A DNA stretch of 64,000 nt from Pardosa pseudoannulata (GCA_032207245.1 CM063502.1:112931199-112995198); one strand, 5' to 3'; shown: positions 1 to 12,082, numbered from the stretch's first letter. Notes: a model not told the origin generated them from the sequence alone. Translations and numbers: made by a program.

Positions 1-2
1 CG

Positions 3-300
3 ATACCAAGGTTAGAGCTTCTAGCTGCCCTAATGGGAGCAAGATTAGCATATTCGGTAATTAAAGCACTTCGTTGGAAATTGATTCAAAGATACTATTG
101 GAGTGATTCAACTACAGTTCTTAGTTGGATAAAGCAGGATGAAAACTGGTCTGTTTTTGTGAAGAATAGAGTTGATGAAATAAGAAAACTCAGTGATCCT
201 TCATCTTGGGGACATATTTCTGGAGAAGAGAATCCAGCAGATTTACCTTCTAGAGGTTGTAAAGCTACTTACCTAATGAAAATCAGATGGTGGGAGGGCC
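3..300 (+). pseudogene. BEL/Pao retrotransposon pol fragment (RNase H region)
   Basis: Open frame from the window edge, reading [16 protein letters not shown], then [10 protein letters not shown], then [12 protein letters not shown] and ending WWEG. These are typical of the RNase H part of BEL/Pao polyproteins, which degrades the RNA strand of the RNA/DNA hybrid during reverse transcription. The 5' part lies outside the window. The frame is cut off immediately after WWEG, exactly where a TGTAAC sequence typical of a gypsy LTR begins, so the element was interrupted by a younger insertion. Family assignment is from motif recognition. Confidence 0.8.
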
Positions 301-567
301 TGTAACGGTATATTTAATTTAGAATTAATTCTTAACTGTAAATATTATTTTTGTAAATTATTATTTTGTTTCTAAAACTTTTCCTTTTTGTATTTTGGCA
401 ACATTTGCCAGTGTTGTCAGAAGTTTAAAAACTAAACTAGAGCATGGTTAGAGAAAGTGAAAATAAAACATGTAAGAAAGATTTTTATGAGCTTATTCTA
501 TATTTTATCTGAGTATTTTTTAACCGAGTTATATTATATCCTCTCCTAAAAAAGCTGAAAACCAACA
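301..567 (+). mobile_element. Putative 5' LTR of a Ty3/gypsy (CsRn1-like) element
   Basis: The segment begins TGTAACGG directly at the break in the BEL/Pao frame and ends ...CCAACA just before a primer-binding-like TGGTGACC. TG...CA ends, a 267-bp length and an internal AATAAA (around 463) fit an LTR. The 3' LTR is not visible because the element runs into an assembly gap, so the LTR cannot be confirmed by comparing both ends. Confidence 0.55.
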
Positions 568-568
568 C

Positions 569-586
569 TGGTGACCTGGGATTCGT
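569..586 (+). other. Primer-binding-site-like sequence
   Basis: TGGTGACC lies one or two bases after the presumed LTR end. This matches the start of a tRNA(Trp)-type primer site used by CsRn1-group gypsy elements; the following bases diverge, so the site is partly decayed or the primer differs. Confidence 0.4.
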
Positions 587-599
587 TCGACTTCGTTAT

Positions 600-1031
600 T
601 TATGATGACTACGGAAACCGGTAGTACTATGACAATAGATACCTGATTTTATAAAAAATATTCTCCTTGTGTGTGAAGAAGATTTGGACAAATTAGCCTC
701 AATGGCTGACAAGATATTTGATATGAAATCTGAAAACAAAATTTGTAGTGTTTCGCCAAACGTAAATTCCAGTGATGCTTTACTTGCACGAATAGCTGCA
801 TTAGAACAAAAAATCGATGCTCTTCATATACAGGATCGCTCCAGATCGAGATGTAGATATCAAAACCGAAATTCATCACGCAGTCGTAGCCGTACGAACA
901 AACGATTTAATCCTAACGGAAAATTTTGTTTTTATCACTTCAAATTCGGAGATCGTTGTCGACCCGAAAAGTGTTATTTACCGTGTGCTTGGGAAAAGAA
1001 GGCGGAAAACTCCATGACGCAGCAGGATTAG
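600..1031 (+). pseudogene. Gypsy gag remnant with C-H-H-C-type finger
   Basis: A short MMTTETGS start at about 602 runs into a stop. The frame resumes at about 660 with CEEDLDKLASMADKIFD, a Gag C-terminal part, then an Arg/Ser-rich stretch, then CFYHFKFGDRCRPEKC and PCAWE. The Cys-x2-His...Cys finger is the unusual nucleocapsid motif of CsRn1-group gypsy elements. Most of Gag is deleted between the two pieces. The frame ends TAG at 1031 and overlaps the pol frame. Confidence 0.65.
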
Positions 1032-1813
1032 CGGCTACTACTGTTGCTGATATTGATGAGAGCCGCAAGTTTCGTTTATTTGTGAAGGACAAAAGTAGAG
1101 GACTTCGGTTTTTAGTGGATTCTGGCGCGGATGTCAGTCTCATTCCGGCGACTCATTCTAAAACAAACGTAAGTGACTTTAAATTATATGCAGCAAATGG
1201 AACCGAAATTCCTTCATACGGAATAAAGATTTTAACCTTAAATTTAGGGCTTAGAAGAGAATTTCAATTTCCTTTTATTTTAGCCAAAGTTGAAAAAGCT
1301 ATAATAGGTGCTGATTTTTTAAATAAGTTTAAACTTTCAATAGATATTTCTAATAAACGACTAATTGATGGGGTAACTAACCTGTCTGTTAAAAGTGATA
1401 TAACGACAGTGTTTTTTGATAATTCTATTAGTACACTTGATAAAAATTCAAAATATTATAATTTGTTGCTTGAATATCCCAATTTAACTCAACCTAATCT
1501 ATCGGCATGTAATTTTAAGCACAATGTAGAACATTATATTAATACAACAGGACAACCTGTGTATACAAAGGCTAGACAACTGGATTCCAAACGATTGCAA
1601 ATAGCAAAACAGGAATTTCAGTATATGTTACAAAATGACATTATTCGTCCATCAAAATCACAATGGGCTAGTCCGCTTCATATGGTTCCTAAAAAAGATG
1701 GTTATTCCGACCATGTGGCGATTATAGGCGTTTAAATGCACAAACAGTGCCAGATCGCTACCCCATTCCCCGATTAGACGATTTTAACCATATATTAAAA
1801 AATACTCGAATTT
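1019..1813 (+). pseudogene. Gypsy pol: retropepsin and start of reverse transcriptase, frameshifted, truncated by gap
   Basis: The frame shows the aspartic protease motif FLVDSGADVSLIP with its catalytic Asp at about 1118, a protease C-terminal IIGADFL, then the RT entry MLQNDIIRPSKSQWASPLH and MVPKKDG. The frame breaks at about 1705-1720 and continues in another frame as [20 protein letters not shown], the next conserved RT block. It runs into the N gap at 1814, so fingers, palm, RNase H and integrase are missing. Polyprotein order and motifs fit Ty3/gypsy. Confidence 0.8.
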
Positions 1814-1913
1814 NNNNNNNNNNNNNNNNNNNNNNNNNNNNNNNNNNNNNNNNNNNNNNNNNNNNNNNNNNNNNNNNNNNNNNNNNNNNNNNNNNNNNNN
1901 NNNNNNNNNNNNN
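1814..1913. other. Assembly gap (100 N)
   Basis: One hundred unknown bases. The sequence to the left is gypsy RT and to the right copia RNase H, so the gap hides a junction between two element families. Confidence 0.99.
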
Positions 1914-1915
1914 GA

Positions 1916-2425
1916 CAACTGAAAATTTACACTGATACTGACTATGCGGGTGACAGCAAAACAAGACGCTCAAGAACTGGCATGGTCAGTAAATTTGCCA
2001 ACGGTACTATATCTTGGACAAGTAAAAAACAAAAAAGTGTTGTTCTCTCTACTACTGAAGCTGAATATGTAGCAGCATGTGAAGGCTCAAAAGAATGTAT
2101 TTGGCTCAGTAGACTACTAAGTGAAATTGGTGCATCAAATGATCTGCCTGTGTTGTACGTGGATAATGCAAGTATTCTGAAACTTGTGAAAAATCCAGAC
2201 TATCACAAGAGATCTAAGCATATTGATGTAAAGTTTCACTTCATTAGGGAAAAATTCCAAGAGGGTAAGTTCAGTATTGAACATGTGGACAGTCAGAATC
2301 AAATTGCTGACATCCTGACTAAACCTTTGGGACGGTTACAATTCCAGAGACTGTGTCAACAATTGGGACTAAGAAACGGAAAAGTTTTGTTTGAGAGGAA
2401 CTGTAATAATGCCAACATAACTTAA
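1916..2425 (+). pseudogene. Copia-type retrotransposon RNase H, C-terminal fragment
   Basis: Continuous frame from the gap edge: [63 protein letters not shown] and ADILTKPLG. These are the consecutive RNase H blocks at the end of a Ty1/copia polyprotein: Asp in TDYAGD, Glu in TEAEY, Asp in VDNAS. The frame stays open to a TAA, so this end is well preserved. Everything upstream (Gag, protease, integrase, RT) is hidden by the gap or absent. Confidence 0.9.
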
Positions 2426-2870
2426 CTGAAAATAAAAGATTTTCGTGGGGGTTTTATTATGTCAATTTTTGGTTTGTTTTGGAGCGCTACAATTTACTGC
2501 TTTGCTGCCTTATTATTGGCTAATGAGACCAGTATTTTCTGTTTGAAATAGATTTCGAACGACTACGAGCATTCATACCGATTCAGCCATGATTCGGAAA
2601 TATAATTATTTAAAAATTTTGCTTGAGGCAAAAACGACGCTTGATCCTTGATCATTTCGGAGAACTGGACAATGGTTGATCAGCTTTCGGGTAGTCCAGA
2701 ATGTTTAATTAGCCAGAAGTTCTTCGAAACGATTGTCAAATTTTCGCACTCTTATTTTGCACACGCTTTCCATACCTCCTAATGTGTTTTATAAGAATTG
2801 TTTCATTTAAGCAGAAATTAAAACATATAGAGTATAATAAATCACTCTGGTTTAACACTTAAAATCAATT
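2426..2870 (+). other. Copia 3' end and flanking sequence, no gene
   Basis: Follows the copia stop codon. A purine-rich GTGGGGG at about 2446 could be the polypurine tract, which would make the next few hundred bases the 3' LTR, but I could not fix LTR ends. No open frame is credible. Confidence 0.4.
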
Positions 2871-3031
2871 TTTACATTCTTCTAAACATATGTTTTTGTA
2901 TCAAAAATGTTATGTATGATGTGTAAATGCATCATCAAAGAAGTGATTGTAACAAAACAAGCAAGACACTATTGACAATGGAAAGTGTTTTTATGCAATT
3001 TAAGAGATAAATTGTGTTTTTTTAACAGACA

Positions 3032-3037
3032 TTTATT
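3032..3037 (-). promoter_or_regulatory. Polyadenylation signal AATAAA of the tandem-exon gene
   Basis: TTTATT on the plus strand, i.e. AATAAA read on the minus strand, about 100 nt after the stop codon of the terminal exon. Spacing fits a short 3' UTR with cleavage near 3010-3020. Confidence 0.5.
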
Positions 3038-3137
3038 AGAAGAAATAAAATTACATTTCACATGCTTGAGTTTTATAACTTTAATAGTAAGTTATAAATA
3101 GAGGCATATCATTTGAATTATATTTTTTCTTCAAGAA

Positions 3138-3151
3138 TTAGTCGTTTTGAT
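3138..3151 (-). CDS. Terminal coding exon of the tandem-exon gene
   Basis: The flanking intron sequence (about 3160-3440) aligns with the standard array intron, so this position corresponds to an exon start. On the minus strand a T-rich tract ends in TTTATTTTAG at 3152. The exon then reads AT CAA AAC GAC TAA: with the phase-1 base from the previous exon this gives Asp or Asn, then Gln-Asn-Asp-stop. The acceptor is stronger than those of the repeat exons. The 3' UTR runs leftwards to the AATAAA at 3032-3037. Assignment is inferred from phase and position. Confidence 0.5.
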
Positions 3152-5605
3152 CTAAAATAAATGAAATAAAATAAGGATTACAGAAGATTATTTATAAATT
3201 AATAAGCAAAGCATAATACATATCTAGTCAAGAAATGTGTCTTCATTGAAAAACTTAGCTAAAGGTATTAAAGCAAATGAATAAATATTTATTCAAAATG
3301 CAAAAGCATGTGTTAAATATAAAAAGTGAAAACAATTAATTTTACAATATGATAATCACATGGACAATAACATGCACACAAATTTATATGTAAAAAAAGC
3401 TGATATATAAAATACAAATATTGTAAGAAACATATAAGAGTTTAAAATAGTACATGGTCTCTTTAGAAAGTAAAGCCATATATTTCATTGTGAAGCAATT
3501 GTACAAAATAATATCTTAGATTCACTGGGATAATCATATTTTGAGTTACCTAGCAAGCAGTTGCTTGCATAAAATTCTTAACCCAGAAAAACTCTTGTAA
3601 ATAAAGATCTTGCACAAAAGATTCTCTGTATCATATCTTATACAAGAGATGAAACAGATGACATAAATATGATCTCTACAGGTCACAATGTACTGTTAAC
3701 TGTATGGAAGATTTTTGCTATAGTTTTGTGTTAAACTCTGCAAATAAACAGCAGAAACTTTTCAAATAATTAAGCAGGCTTTAAGAATGAATGTTTCTCA
3801 TAAAAGCAAGACTACTGATGGTTCGATGTGTTTATGGTAAAAAAAAAACAAAGAATTTGATAAAAATCAGTACTGTAAACTTATCAACTCTTTCAATTCA
3901 AGAAAATGTACTTATGTGAAAGAATTTTTGCAACCATATAATCAGGAATATTTTTGCAGCTTCATAATCCTTTTTTTAAAAAGCGTATAAGTACAGAAGA
4001 ATATTTTTATTTTGAAAAAATTCAATATAGTAATCTTTTTATTATTATGAAAATGAGTGTTTTTAATACCAATAAAGTTGTTGACATCCCTTTCTGGAAT
4101 CATCAAGTCAGTGTCATATAGGAAAGTTTGCATATGTAACATTTTTATATTATTTCAAACTATTTATCAGATAGACCAACTATATTATGAAATTTCTTTG
4201 ATATAATGCAGTAAAAAATTTAAATTTTAAAAATTTATTCATGGGTGCACCAATAAAATATCCTTACTGTATAGATAATGAATGGATTTCAACATATGAA
4301 AGCACAAAAGTTTTATCAAATTAATTAAATACAAATAATAACATTGTAAGCTCTTGATAAAAACTAATGCAAATATAAAAAATATATATTTAAAATATTT
4401 TTACTAGTAATTTAGGAATAATCCTGTTTAGAATAAGCATAGAATACTGAATATCCTGCAATCCTGCATAGAATGAGAATAAATTTATTATACTCCTGAA
4501 TGAATTATTTAGATATTTTTTAAACACAAGTGCCTGAGTGCAATATTACCTAACAACTAAGTTCTTATAAATATTATTCAATTCTTTGTAACCTTATTAT
4601 CACTGTTAGTTTTTGTTGCTGGAAATACATATAAACTTTTTTCAGCCACTTTAAATTTGTTGCTTCATTTCAACTGAACACTGCAGGGTTAAGTTTTTTT
4701 TTAAATAATAGCATTATTTTTATGTTATTATTACAAACTATTATTATATTTCAATGTAAAATATTAAGTATATTTATTTATGAAAGTAATAAACACTTAT
4801 TTCTACTGTTTTATTAAAGCATAATCAAGCTATTTAATATTTAAGTAAAATTTCTGTTCAGAGCTCACCTCTCAATGTAATTGGCAAGCTGGTAATGGTT
4901 ACTAAAATTATATATATTTAACTGAAAGTGTTTCAAGATATTTTTATGTGAATTGTTGTTTTTTTTAAACTTATATTCTTTAAAATAAAGTTTTATAGAA
5001 AATGAATTTGTTGAAGTTTTCATATAACCTTACAAGATATAAAGAATTAGCAAACATAATAATGACAGTAATCTCAGTCTGGATGAATATAATACAAATA
5101 AGCTATAAATTTTGACAAACCAAGTGTCTGAAAAGAATTTCAGCATTCCTGAAAAGCTTAGATCATTCTAATATCTGCTTAATGATATAAGGAATCCACT
5201 GAAATATGGACTAGTTTTAATTATACTTTACTCCGGGGATAAAAGAAATGCACTGTCTATTACAATAATCCAAGATTTTAAATAAATTTTAACTGAGCTG
5301 ATACCAAAATTTTTTATCTACAGCAAAATATAAGTATTCAAATAATTAAAAATTCTATTGCATGCTCTATTTAATTTATACTGAAATGTGTTTACATTGT
5401 GTCATATTTTATGGAAAGACTAAAAGAATAAATACAAACTAATAATTATGCTTCATAAGAACTAGATATTCTAGCAATAAAGACTGCAGCATCTCTAAAT
5501 TACACATGCATTTCTATAAGTTAATTTTTATATTATTATTATTTTCTTGAAGCAAGTGTAAAATTTGGTTTTCAAAGAACGCTAAAAAAGTTTACTGTAC
5601 TTTAC
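3152..5605 (-). other. Last intron of the tandem-exon gene
   Basis: About 2.45 kb, alignable by eye to array introns over most of its length (for example AAGCAGGCTTTAAGAATGAA near 3774 and TCAGGAATAT near 3943). I see no exon inside it. Small frames here are intron sequence. Confidence 0.5.
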
Positions 5606-5704
5606 TTTTAGTTTCTCTTTTCTGCATGGATTTTTCATTTAATATCTTCATCATTTCAGAACCACGTGTAAGAGTTTCTGATTTCATCCTTTTAACTTTT
5701 TCAT
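5606..5704 (-). CDS. Repeat exon x1 (type A)
   Basis: Minus-strand 99-nt exon between TCTCTGCAG and GTAAAGT. Encodes EKVKRMKSET, LTRGSEMMKI, LNEKSMQKRETK after the split first codon. Its last base is A, not the usual G, so the junction codon to the terminal exon would be Asn instead of Asp. Last repeat before the terminal exon. Confidence 0.6.
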
Positions 5705-5737
5705 CTGCAGAGACAGAGATAAAAATGAATTACAGAT

Positions 5738-5740
<3 letters not shown>

Positions 5741-5806
<66 letters not shown>
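5741..5806. repeat. (TA)n microsatellite
   Basis: Sixty-six bases of TA dinucleotide in the intron just upstream (minus sense) of exon x1. Confidence 0.98.
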
Positions 5807-5808
<2 letters not shown>

Positions 5809-6332
5809 AATTATCATGACTATATAACAACTAACCTGGGGGAATAATATCATTTCAATGAAAAGATTAGTATAAGAATCTAAAAACAAAACAAAACAAA
5901 ACTTTTCTTTAGTATTAAAACTAAGGTGAAAGTTAATATTCCATTGTATTAATCAAATAGTATAGAACAAACACTCAACTTCTATACATGAAAATTCTTA
6001 TATAAAATATAAATTAACATATTAGAGTGTGTTAGAGTACATGGTCATTGTGGATAATAAAGTCATATATTATATTATGAAGTAACTGTATATAGCAAAA
6101 ACTAAAATCCACTAGGATAGATAATATTATGAGATAACAATATGGAATACAAGCTTATGATAATATATCATAAGAAATAGATATCCTACATATATCTATA
6201 AATCTATAGCATCTCTAAATTGTTTATATATTTTAAATCAGCAACAATTTATACTATTATTATTTTTTTGAAGGAAGTAAAAAGCTTGGTTTTTTTTAAG
6301 AAGAATAAATATTTTTTTTTAGTGTATATTAC

Positions 6333-6431
6333 TTTTAGTTTCACTTTTCTGCATGGATTTTTCGCTTAATATCTGCATCGTGGTAGAACCATGTGGAAGA
6401 GTTTTTTATTTTATTCTTTTAATTTTTTCAT
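6333..6431 (-). pseudogene. Repeat exon x2 (type A), in-frame stop
   Basis: Aligns fully with type A exons (LPHGSTTMQI, SEKSMQKSETK) and has AG and GT borders, but codon 8 after the split codon is TAA. If spliced in, translation would end here. Last base A. Either skipped or decayed. Confidence 0.6.
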
Positions 6432-7078
6432 CTAATGAGAAGGTGAAATAAAAGAAATTACAGATAACTATGTATACAAGAATAAACAAACATATATAAC
6501 ATCAACAGTGGAAAAATAATATTTCATTGAGAAGCATAGTATAACATTTAAAAAACAAAAAACTAAACTATTCTAAAGTATGAGAAAACTAGGGTCAAAT
6601 TTAATATTCCATTGTGTTAATCAAACAGTATAGAATATGTTCTATAATCTCTATACATAAAAATTCCTATATAAATATAAATTCTTTACAAAACATATTC
6701 AAGTATGTTAGAGTATACAGTGTTTTTGGAGAGTAAAGTTATATATAATATTGCGAATTGACTATATATAACAACTTAAATCCATTGTGGTACAATATTT
6801 TATCAGATAACTACTAAGCAGCTGCATGCTGAAGTGTCTAAGAACTACTAAAATAGTAGTTTATATTATTATGACCTATTTCATCCCTTGTAAAAGTAAT
6901 ACAGTAGAGTATACTCTCCGAAAGATTTGTGATACAGTTTTGTATGTAACTCTACAAGAAAAGCAGCAGAAACTTTTGAAATAGTTAAACAGGCTTTAAA
7001 AATGAATGTTTCTTATGAAAGCAAAACTATCCAATATTCATTGTTTCTGGTAAATACAAAGGACTTGATAAAGTTACA

Positions 7079-7150
7079 CCCTTACCAACTTGTTTCTCAA
7101 GTTGTTCCCTTACCAACTTGTTCAACTTCACCCTTACCAACTTGTTTAAC
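7079..7150 (+). repeat. Local triplication of an array intron motif
   Basis: CCCTTACCAACTTGTT occurs at 7079, 7107 and 7131 (periods 28 and 24), where other array introns have one copy of a similar CCCTTATCAACTTCTTC. A small tandem expansion beside the hAT insertion site. Confidence 0.8.
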
Positions 7151-7164
7151 ACAAAGAAGTGTAC

Positions 7165-7172
7165 CTTATGTT
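7165..7172 (+). repeat. Left 8-bp target site duplication of hAT element
   Basis: CTTATGTT, repeated at 12083-12090. In uninterrupted array introns the homologous site is a single CTTATGTG. Confidence 0.85.
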
Positions 7173-7725
7173 CAGCACCATATTATCGGCAGGGCACACA
7201 GGGCATGTGATTAGGGCCCACTAATTTCAGGAAATTAAAAATTTTTTAGATTCAGAGGTAATTTTGAAACAAATAAATTTTGTAGATTTAAAAATTAAAT
7301 GCTTTTATTCTATATACAAATTATGTGAGCTAAAATTTTCTAAGTTTTTCATTATTTCACAGAGTAAGTATAAAAATAAGTATAAATGTAAGTATAAATA
7401 CCCACAGATTTGTCATGGGTTTGCACTTAAACACTAAAGGCAAGAATGCAGGTCAATTTGCAAATGCAATCCACCAATCAGATGGCTAGATTTTGAGAAC
7501 TTTTCTAAAAAATGTTCTAATCACAAAATTGAGCTTTCTGATTAGTGGATTCCATTTGTGAAATGTTTGGAATATAATCTGCATAATAGCATTTCTTTTC
7601 AACCCCATGATCAAATAAAAAAAAATGCTTGTTGCATTTGCTGCTGTTTCTCTGACAGGGTCTGAAGAGCTGCATGGTTTGAAAATTTGAATTAATATAT
7701 TTATTGGTATGTTTTTACCAATAAA

Positions 7726-10264
7726 ATGAAATGTTCTTATAAGTATCCTTCTGGACCTTCAAAATGTCTGAAAAAAAAATAAATAAAAAAGATCAGCAAG
7801 AGAAAAAGCTGCAAGGTAGTATAGAACAATTATGCTTTTCTGCCTGTACAGAAACTCTGTTTCAGTTAACAAATAATTTGGATGGTACAGCATTGATAAT
7901 AATACTGATGGATTAGATGTAGCTACAACTTCAAATGTCCTTGACAGCAAAAATGAAACATGTTCAGATGGGAATGTATTTCCTTCCATTATCACACAAA
8001 CAGACTCAAATGGTATTTCTATTTAAAAGAAAATTATATTGATTTCATACTTAATGAAGATCCTGCTGTTTGGACTAATATTTCTGATGTGTTAAAAGAA
8101 CAATTTGTAATCCACCCACCTAGACAAAATATTGAAAAGATTAATTTAACAGAAAAAATAATTGAAAATGGGAAAAGATTCCTTAATGAAAATAATTTAT
8201 ATTGAATTATGAAAAATGGAGAAAAGGTAAAAGGAGAATGGCTTTTTTTATCCCCATCAAACTATTCAGTTTATTGTTATGTTTGCAAGTTATTTTCAAA
8301 TTGTAATTCTGCACTAGCAATTATAAGATTTAATGATTGCAAACATGTGTCAGAACAATTGTCAGAGCATGAGAACTCAATTTTTGATAGGAAAGCTGTG
8401 TGTGCATTGGCATCGAGTTTGAAAGCTACTTAGAGAATTGATTCACAACTAGATCTCCAGCAGGAATCTGAATGCAAGTACTGGAAATCAGCATTTACTA
8501 GAGTTGTTGGTGTTGTTAAGTATTTAGGAAAACAAGGTTTGTCCTTTTTTGGTGATAACGAGACTTTAGGTTCACCTTACAATATCATTTCTTGAGATCT
8601 CTGCAATTAATATCACAGTTTGACACATTCTTAGTTAAACACTTAAAAGATTACGGAAATCCAAGAAAAAAGCATGTACATTACTTGTCCTCCTCTATAG
8701 TAAGTGAATTTATTTCACTAATGTCAGGAAAAGTAACCAGAACAATTATAAAAGAAATACAGGAGTCGAAATATTTTGCAATTATAGTAGATTCCATTCC
8801 TGATATTATCCCAAATTGACCAACTATCATTTGTTGTAAGATATGTAGATTCATCTTTAAAACCTGTGGAAAGTTTTTATTACTTATTCCTATCCAAAGC
8901 CATGGTTCAGAACACTTAGAAAAATTAGTTTTTTCTACATTTTAAATAATTTTAATTTGGATATTATGAATATTAAAGGACAAAGCTATGGCAATGCAAG
9001 TAACATGTCAGGCAAATATTCTGGTTTGCAAGGTAGGATTAAGGCAATTAATACTCTTGAGGAATATATAGGCTGTTCAGCTCCCACATTGAATTTAGTG
9101 ACAAAATGCAGCATTGAAAGTTGTACTCAAGTTATGCCATTTTTTTTCTTTATTACAAAATTTGTATAATTTTTTTTCTGCATATCATTGGTAGAATATT
9201 TAAAAAGCTATATGCTGTAAAAATAGTTCATGTCCTATCTTAAAAAATCATTCAACAACTAGGGTATCCAAATGCAAAAACAACAAAATCTTTGCGAAAA
9301 ATTATGCTCAGATTATTAATGTATTGGGTGTATTATATGACAGTTTAGATGAATCTGCACTAACAAGAGAGAAAGCTTCTTAACTCTCTTCCAAATTACA
9401 AAACTTCGACAAAACTGTAAGTGTTATTGTCTGGGATACAATTCAGCAGTGGCTTAATAAAAGTAGCAAACAACTGCAAAGTAATTCAGAAAATCTAGCA
9501 AGTGTTTTAATGCTATTTAACTCATTGATCTCTTTCCTTCAATATGTTAGAAAAACTTTGATATTTAAGAAGAAGCTAAATTAACTATTGAAAATTCAAA
9601 TTATGTCATTAGTAGAAGGAAAAAAATGTACTAAAAAGTAGATTTCTAGGTGATAGTGATACTTCTTCTGTAGATCTCTCTCCCAGAGATAATTTTATAG
9701 TGACTTGTCTTTATGATTTGTGTGATTCTTTAATATTGAGTTATCATCAAGAAAAGTTTCATATGAATGTGTCCTAGAAAAATTTTCTTTTCTACTGAAT
9801 TCTGATAGCAATGAAGTCTTTAATGATTCTGAATTTTCTGATAGCAATGAAGTCTTTAAGCATGCTTATTCCAGCAGCATTATAAGGCTGATTTGGATGA
9901 TGGTTTTCCAAATTAATACATGCAATTTCTGCCAATTAAGTAGAAAGATGAGAGTATTCTTGATATGTTGCAAAATTTGCATAAACTTAACATGAGGGCA
10001 ACATTTCAAAATGTAGATTTAGTTTTAAAATTATTTTTAACTTTACCAATTAGTAACTGTACTGGTGAACAAAGTTTCTCACTTCTGAAAAGGCTAAAAT
10101 CTTCATTAAGATCAACCCTCAGTGAGGACAAACTCAATGCATTAGCAATTCTTTGTTTTGAAAATGATATTACATCTAATTTAGATTATACTGATATAAT
10201 TAATGAGTTAGCAAGCCAAAAAATTAGGAAAAAAAAAAACAATTTCCTAGTTTTCATACTTTGA
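7726..10264 (+). pseudogene. hAT transposase (ZMYM1-like), multiple stops and frameshifts
   Basis: Starts MKCSYKYPSGPSK, the usual N-terminal KYPSG of this transposase type. A lysine-rich segment follows, then DFILNEDPAVW with PPRQNIEKI (about 8045-8150), then a TTF-type zinc-finger piece YCYVCKLFS (about 8280). Next comes a DUF4371-like stretch with EFISLMSGKVTRTIIKEI (8700-8770). The C-terminal hAT dimerisation region is at 9965-10264 (LFLTLPISNCTGEQSFSLLK, LNALAILCFENDI). At least six stops or shifts break it, so it cannot make transposase. A domesticated gene is unlikely given the lesions. Confidence 0.88.
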
Positions 10265-12054
10265 GGTAAATTTTAAAAAGTTTTTCTGCATTAAAAAATT
10301 CAAGTTTCTCATATTAAGATTAAAATCCTATTTTAAAATTTAATACATCTTTAATCCTACAAGTACACTATATATATTTTGTAATGTTTTTAGTTTTCCA
10401 TGTATGCAACTTTTTCATTTAAACTATTGAAATATATTTTTGAGGATAAATTTTGAACTGTTAGAATAAATATTTTAAAGCTTTTTATTTAAAATAGAAA
10501 TATAACAAAGGCATGATTAAATGTTTAATATTTATACACCTGTTAGTATCAAATTATATTTTCATGCTTATAAGTATCATACTTTATATAAACTTTCACT
10601 TTGTGAAATTAAGTTTATTCAGGTAATACTACAATATTTTTAAATTAAAATTTGCATTTTTTATCTATTTGCTTTAATCATGCCTACAGAACCTTAATTC
10701 TATTTTTATTGTCAACTTAATTTATAACTATCCTTTTAGACAGTTTTTAGAAGTCTCTTACTTTCTTTATCTAAAAATTTAAGTTATCTTAAAGCAAAAT
10801 CAAACCGATCCTAATTCTTTGTGTTAATATTTCTTTTAAAATTTAAATTCATTAATTGAATAAATGAGTGTTCCTTCACTTCAAGAAAACTTTGTGAAAA
10901 TAATAATTATTAAAAAAGAGATGCAATTCTTGTCTGAAAGCCTGCAAAAGTCAAGGAAAAGGGAAATTTTCCCCTGAGGAAATTGAATTTGTTCTGTAGT
11001 TAGTTAACTTGCTTTCCTGATACTCGCAACCCTTACCTCTCTAAAAAATCTCATATATTAAACTATTAGAATAAATTTTAGACAATAAATCTGAATATAA
11101 ATTTTAAATAATAAATCTGAATAGATTCAGAACTTAATTTTATAGAAATGACATGATTGAATGTTTAAATTTTTTATTTCATTTAATCTCAAACTATTGA
11201 TATATTCAGATAAGTATTTGCTTTTAGCATTTTTAGAAATATTTCTTTTAATTATTCATGCATCACAAATGATAAATACAAGTGCAAATGAAGTGTTTGT
11301 CCAGCTTAGTAATCAATGCCCAAGTGGCAGAAACACTGCAACATGGCGACATTATCACTGACAATGAAGACCTTTTGTAAACCACTTTTGTCTGCCCAAT
11401 TTGAAAATTTTCTCCTCAGTTTTCAAACTTTTTGTTTTTGGAAGCTTTAGCCAAATTTTTGACAGGGAGAACACTCATATACATATGATGAGTCTTATTT
11501 TTAGGGAGGAAGGGAGGCTAGAGATTTTGTAGCTTCAAACTCTGTTACATTTTTGTAAATTATAACTACTTTATTAAAATAAATCGTTTTTTTTTAAAAA
11601 TACTAATTTTATTTGTCATAGAACTGTCTGAAAAACTTAATAATGAAAAGAATAATAAGAATAATGAGAAATAGCATGTTTCAAATAAAATGATTAAACA
11701 TTACTAGTTTAATACCAAATTTATTCATTAAAATTGTATGTAAATTTTGTGGACAGGGTATAAAATTCTAATAGCTTGTTTCAGACAGCTACAAAATTTT
11801 CTGCCACTGGGCTCAAGGCAAAAACTAGAGGAGGGGCATGTATCCAGGGTACCAAATGAAGATTAAAGATGTATGGGGATAAATATCAGAGGGGGGGGGG
11901 TCTAGAAAAACAAATACTTGCTTTGGGTAAATGATAGTTTATATCCTAGTAATATTAGTAAATTCTATGTACACAGTCATCAATGCAAATCTTTCAACTA
12001 TACATTAATAAAATGTAATAATCTACAAGGGCCCAAAACATACTCTCTGCCCTG
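10265..12054 (+). other. hAT 3' non-coding part
   Basis: AT-rich sequence between the transposase stop and the right terminal repeat, with a G10 run at 11891-11900. No credible coding frame. Confidence 0.6.
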
Positions 12055-12082
12055 AACCTAAAATCTTGATAATCTGACCCTG

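Larger units (their letters stand above)
7173..12082 (+). mobile_element. hAT-family DNA transposon, 4910 bp, decayed
   Basis: Flanked by the 8-bp duplication CTTATGTT, the size expected of hAT elements. Ends are imperfect inverted repeats: left CAGCACCATATTATC, right (reverse complement) CAGGGTCAGATTATC, each followed by a nearby CAGGGCA and GGGCCC. It carries a broken transposase in plus orientation. Array intron sequence resumes on both sides, so the element inserted into the intron between x2 and x3. Removing it leaves a normal ~1.48-kb intron. Confidence 0.88.

Noticed and set aside
3093..3105. TATAAATAGAGGC, TATA-box-like
   Set aside because: Lies in the inferred 3' UTR of the minus-strand gene with no plus-strand gene following; likely chance in AT-rich DNA.
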